Below, piece by piece: positions 6,181-8,345 of a stretch of 8,345 bases of DNA. The DNA is from B4-G1 sp964393895 (GTDB lineage Bacteria > Chloroflexota > Anaerolineae > B4-G1): the NCBI GenBank assembly GCA_964393895.1, contig CAYMWP010000173.1, positions 1 through 8,345 on the forward strand. Reading direction: 5' to 3'. Position numbers and translations under genes: made by a program. How positions within the stretch are numbered: position 1 is the first letter of the stretch; the number at the start of each line of letters is the position of its first letter. A model generated the notes under the pieces. The model worked only from the letters and a program-made list of their open reading frames with translations, searched no databases and was not told the DNA's origin.

Positions 6181-6948
6181 ATGACAGGGATAGTCAGAGT
6201 GCCAGACGAGAATCAGATTCGCCAAATGGTGCGTCGCGTGGTCTACCGCACGCTGGGGCTGCCGCAAGTCTCTCAGCCGGCGGGCGCCCGGCCCCTGGTG
6301 ACAGAGGCGGATGTCCATACTGCGCTGGTTGGGGGGCAGCTTTCCATCCCCCAGGGGGCGCTCGTCACCCCCCTGGCCCGTCAGGTGGCTCTGGAGCGGC
6401 GCGTGAGCATGGTGGAGACGGTAAAGACAGAAGCCACACCCGCCGCAGCTCAGGTTGGTGTACCGGGAACCAATCCTGCCCCCGCGGGCCGACAAACCGT
6501 CGCCATCGGAGCGGACCACGGCGGGTACGAGTTGAAGGAGATACTCAAGAGTTACCTGGGTGAGTTGGGCTACCAGGTGGTGGACTGCGGGACCGACAGC
6601 GCCAGTTCGGTTGACTATCCCGACTTTGCCTTTGCGGTGGCGCAGTTGGTGGCGCAGGGACGGGTCTGGCGCGGGATCGTCGTGGACGGCGCGGGCATCG
6701 GCTCCTGTATGGCGGCCAACAAGGTGCCCGGCGTGCGGGCTGGCTTATGCTACGATCAAGCCACGGCCCTCAACAGCCGCGAGCACAACGACGCCAACGT
6801 GTTGACGCTGGGCGCCGGTATGATCGGTCCCAATCTGGCGAAGCAGATCGTCAAGACCTGGCTGGAGACCCCCTTTGGCGGGGAGCGGCACGCGCGACGG
6901 GTGAACAAGATTATGGAGATCGAGAAGCGCTTCAAACGTGAAACGTAA
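6181..6948 (+). CDS. rpiB: RpiB/LacAB-family sugar-phosphate isomerase with microcompartment-type N-terminal extension
   Basis: 255 residues, against about 150 for ordinary RpiB, which interconverts ribose-5-phosphate and ribulose-5-phosphate. The isomerase domain spans about 105-250: IGADHGGYELK (109-119), GYQVVDCGT, VDYPDF, AANKVPGVRAG, SREHNDANVLTLG and GGERHARRV are all family-typical. The classical CGTG catalytic loop reads DGAG (169-172), so both the Cys and the Thr are replaced. Residues about 9-26 (IRQMVRRVVYRTLG) form an amphipathic helix like a shell-targeting peptide. Residues 38-80 (VTEADVHTAL, then IPQGALVTPLAR) form a second module that I recall from other microcompartment enzymes. 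The start is uncertain. ATG at 6181 has GAAGG directly against it and an in-frame TGA two codons upstream, while GTG at 6199 has AGGGA (6186-6190) at a good 8-base spacing and would give 249 residues. It is the first gene of the operon, 32 bases before deoC. Confidence 0.88.
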   Translation: MTGIVRVPDENQIRQMVRRVVYRTLGLPQVSQPAGARPLVTEADVHTALVGGQLSIPQGALVTPLARQVALERRVSMVETVKTEATPAAAQVGVPGTNPAPAGRQTVAIGADHGGYELKEILKSYLGELGYQVVDCGTDSASSVDYPDFAFAVAQLVAQGRVWRGIVVDGAGIGSCMAANKVPGVRAGLCYDQATALNSREHNDANVLTLGAGMIGPNLAKQIVKTWLETPFGGERHARRVNKIMEIEKRFKRET

Positions 6949-6970
6949 AGCGTGAAACGTAAAACGTGAT
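6937..6970 (+). repeat. 14-bp tandem repeat across the rpiB stop codon
   Basis: CGTGAAACGTAAAG (6937-6950) is followed at once by CGTGAAACGTAAAA (6951-6964) and a partial third unit (CGTGAT). The first unit encodes the last residues of the isomerase and its stop. The repeat then runs almost to the deoC ribosome-binding region. It is lower in GC than the surrounding coding DNA and looks like an expanded or inserted simple repeat, not conserved coding sequence. Confidence 0.75.
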
Positions 6971-6980
6971 GGGATAGGTG

Positions 6981-7838
6981 ATGAATCTGGACGAGGCAAC
7001 TTTAGAACGTATCATTGAACAGATCACCCGCCAGGTGCTGATCCTGGTGCAGGAAGAGACGGAGGCTGACGACGGCGGGCATCCCCCTATCTCGTCCCAC
7101 AACTATGTGGAGCGGGTGCAACACGTGGTCAACGCTGGCGCCGACCGTATCGCCAGCACGCTGGGCATCGCGCCGACCGATGGCCGTATGGCCCACATGA
7201 TCGACCACACGCTGCTCAAGCCCGACGCGACCCAGGACCAGATCGCGCAGTTGTGCTACGAGGCCCGCAAATACGGCTTTGCTTCGGTGTGCGTCAACCC
7301 GACCTATGTAAAGTTATGCGCGCAATTGCTAGCGGGCAGCGAGGTGCTCGTCTGCACCGTGATCGGCTTTCCGCTGGGGGCCACGCCCACCGAGGTCAAG
7401 GTCTTTGAGGCCCAGCAGGCCGTTCACGACGGAGCCACCGAGGTGGATATGGTGATCAACGTCGGCGCGCTCAAGTCGCGGGACTATGAGCTGGTGGAGC
7501 GGGACATCGGGTCGATTGCGCGGGCATGCCACGCCGGCAATGCTATTCTCAAAGTCATCATCGAAGCGGCGCTGCTGACCGACGAGGAAAAGGTGACCGC
7601 CTGCCAACTGGCCAAAGTGGCGGGGGCCGACTTTGTCAAGACCTCGACCGGCTTTGGGCCAGGCGGGGCCACCCTGGAAGACGTCGCGCTGATGCGGCGC
7701 GTGGTCGGCCCCACGATGGGGGTCAAGGCTGCGGGCGGCATCCGCACCTACGAGGACGCGCAAAAGATGATCGCGGCGGGCGCCAGTCGGATCGGGGCCA
7801 GCGCCAGCGTCAAGATCATACAGGGAGCGGAAAAGTGA
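6981..7838 (+). CDS. deoC: Deoxyribose-5-phosphate aldolase with shell-targeting N-terminal extension
   Basis: 285 residues from ATG at 6981; a GTG at 6978 adds one Met in the same frame. GGGA at 6971-6974 fits the ATG. The enzyme reversibly splits 2-deoxyribose-5-phosphate into acetaldehyde and glyceraldehyde-3-phosphate. The aldolase TIM barrel begins near residue 71 (HMIDHTLLKPDAT). Key residues are D156 (EVDMVINVG), the Schiff-base lysine K220 (DFVKTSTGF) and K249 (GVKAAGGIRT), all in the expected motifs, so it should be active. The first 70 residues are extra compared with housekeeping DeoC. Residues 4-24 form an amphipathic helix (DEATLERIIEQITRQVLILV) of the kind that directs enzymes into microcompartments, followed by a linker. 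Between an isomerase and a shell gene, its likely job is to make volatile, toxic acetaldehyde inside the shell. The stop codon's last base is the first base of a strong hairpin. Confidence 0.96.
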   Translation: MNLDEATLERIIEQITRQVLILVQEETEADDGGHPPISSHNYVERVQHVVNAGADRIASTLGIAPTDGRMAHMIDHTLLKPDATQDQIAQLCYEARKYGFASVCVNPTYVKLCAQLLAGSEVLVCTVIGFPLGATPTEVKVFEAQQAVHDGATEVDMVINVGALKSRDYELVERDIGSIARACHAGNAILKVIIEAALLTDEEKVTACQLAKVAGADFVKTSTGFGPGGATLEDVALMRRVVGPTMGVKAAGGIRTYEDAQKMIAAGASRIGASASVKIIQGAEK

Positions 7839-7869
7839 GAAACCAGGTTTTTCCAAAAACCTGGTTTCT
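7838..7869 (+). promoter_or_regulatory. Perfect 15-bp intercistronic hairpin between deoC and the shell gene
   Basis: AGAAACCAGGTTTTT (7838-7852) and AAAAACCTGGTTTCT (7855-7869) are exact reverse complements around a 2-base CC centre; in RNA the loop would open to four or more bases. It begins at the last base of the deoC stop codon and ends 21 bases before the shell-gene start. No T-run follows (next bases are TCCACAC), so it is a poor intrinsic terminator. It more likely protects the 3' end, guides processing or partly attenuates transcription, setting the ratio of enzyme to shell protein. It could also be a dispersed genomic palindrome with no local role. Confidence 0.7.
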
Positions 7870-7890
7870 TCCACACAAAGGAGAACGCGC

Positions 7891-8345
7891 ATGACAGTTG
7901 ACTTACGTACTTACGTCTTCTTGGACAGTTTGCAGCCGCAGCACGCGGGGTTCCTGGGCACGGTGGCGCGAGGTTTCCTGCCGCTGCCCAACGACACTTC
8001 GCTGTGGGTGGAGATCTCGCCCGGCATTGAGATCAACCGCATCACCGACATCGCGCTGAAATCCACCCGCGTGCGCCCTGGTATGCAGATCGTCGAGCGG
8101 CTGTATGGCCTGTTGGAGGTGCATCACCAGGAGCAAGCCGAGGTGCGGGCGGCCGGCGCGGCGATCCTGGAGGCATTGGGTTTGCAAGAGTCGGATCGTA
8201 TCAAGCCCAGGGTCGTCTCCAGCCAGATCATTCGCCACGTGGACGCCCATCAGGTGCAGCTCATCAACCGTATGCGGCACGGCCACATGTTGCTGGCGGG
8301 GCAGACGTTGTACGTGCTGGAGGTGGAGCCGGCGGCCTACGCCGC
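7891..8345 (+). CDS. Bacterial microcompartment shell protein, BMC-T-like (3' end outside window)
   Basis: ATG at 7891 has AAAGGAG (7877-7883) seven bases upstream, the best ribosome-binding site in the operon, fitting high shell demand. The frame is open for 151 codons to the window edge. The sequence begins with a beta strand (LRTYVFLDSLQPQ) and continues with a helix and GFLPLPNDTSLWVEISPGI, then ITDIALKSTRVRPGMQIVERLYGLLEVH, which is a BMC-type block where ALKSTRV matches the shell helix motif. After EVRAAGAAILEALGL come INRMRHGHMLLAGQTLYVLEVEPA. This matches, from memory, a trimer-forming tandem-BMC (BMC-T) family whose second BMC domain follows the EPAxYA segment. Here that half lies beyond the edge. 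Trimers would sit in the facets of the polyhedral shell and may form a pore. The shell identity is confident; the exact BMC-T subtype is not. Confidence 0.85.
   Translation, partial: MTVDLRTYVFLDSLQPQHAGFLGTVARGFLPLPNDTSLWVEISPGIEINRITDIALKSTRVRPGMQIVERLYGLLEVHHQEQAEVRAAGAAILEALGLQESDRIKPRVVSSQIIRHVDAHQVQLINRMRHGHMLLAGQTLYVLEVEPAAYA

Noticed and set aside
7838..7870. Intrinsic terminator after deoC
   Set aside because: The stem is strong but no T-run follows, and the shell gene starts 21 bases later with a good ribosome-binding site, so full termination is unlikely.

Overview
The window looks like a GC-rich bacterial chromosome, most likely a member of the Chloroflexota (Anaerolineae or Caldilineae-like). 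I base this on three things: the style of the winged-helix/TPR protein, the receiver-Roadblock protein, and the paired palindromes of the AGACCTCSGAGGTCT type, which I recall as frequent in that phylum. This is a judgement from sequence style, not a database match.

Two divergent transcription units leave a 243-bp control region (5938-6180). Leftward (minus strand) runs a receiver-Roadblock regulator (5098-5937), then polA for a full-length DNA polymerase I with intact 5'-nuclease, proofreading and polymerase motifs (2264-5080). After a 343-bp insertion zone comes a compact three-gene module: an HNH nuclease (1471-1920), a STAND/AAA-type ATPase (668-1474) and a winged-helix plus TPR-like protein that runs off the left edge (1-671). 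Each junction in the module is a 4-base GTGA stop/start overlap. The order effector, NTPase, helical sensor is that of single-chain antiviral STAND (Avs-like) proteins, here split over three coupled cistrons. This is the best candidate in the window for an undescribed defence system.

Rightward (plus strand) runs the start of a bacterial microcompartment operon: an RpiB-family sugar-phosphate isomerase with a long N-terminal extension (6181-6948), a deoxyribose-5-phosphate aldolase DeoC with an N-terminal extension (6981-7838), and a BMC shell protein cut by the right edge (7891-8345). RpiB plus DeoC plus shell protein is the signature of the sugar-phosphate-utilising (SPU) class of microcompartments. 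In that model the aldolase would release acetaldehyde inside the shell. The RpiB-like protein carries DGAG where classical RpiB has CGTG.

The non-coding DNA is informative. The polA-HNH gap is almost wholly made of two nested MITE-like elements. A 165-bp element with about 39-bp inverted ends and a GTAG duplication sits in the terminal repeat of an older paired-palindrome element, which is itself flanked by an 8-bp duplication (GTTGCGCC). A second, 95-bp copy of the older element, with a near-perfect 8-bp duplication (TAATCYTG), has landed directly behind the -10 box of the microcompartment promoter. It gives that operon a new structured leader. A perfect 15-bp hairpin separates deoC from the shell gene, and a 14-bp tandem repeat spans the rpiB stop codon.
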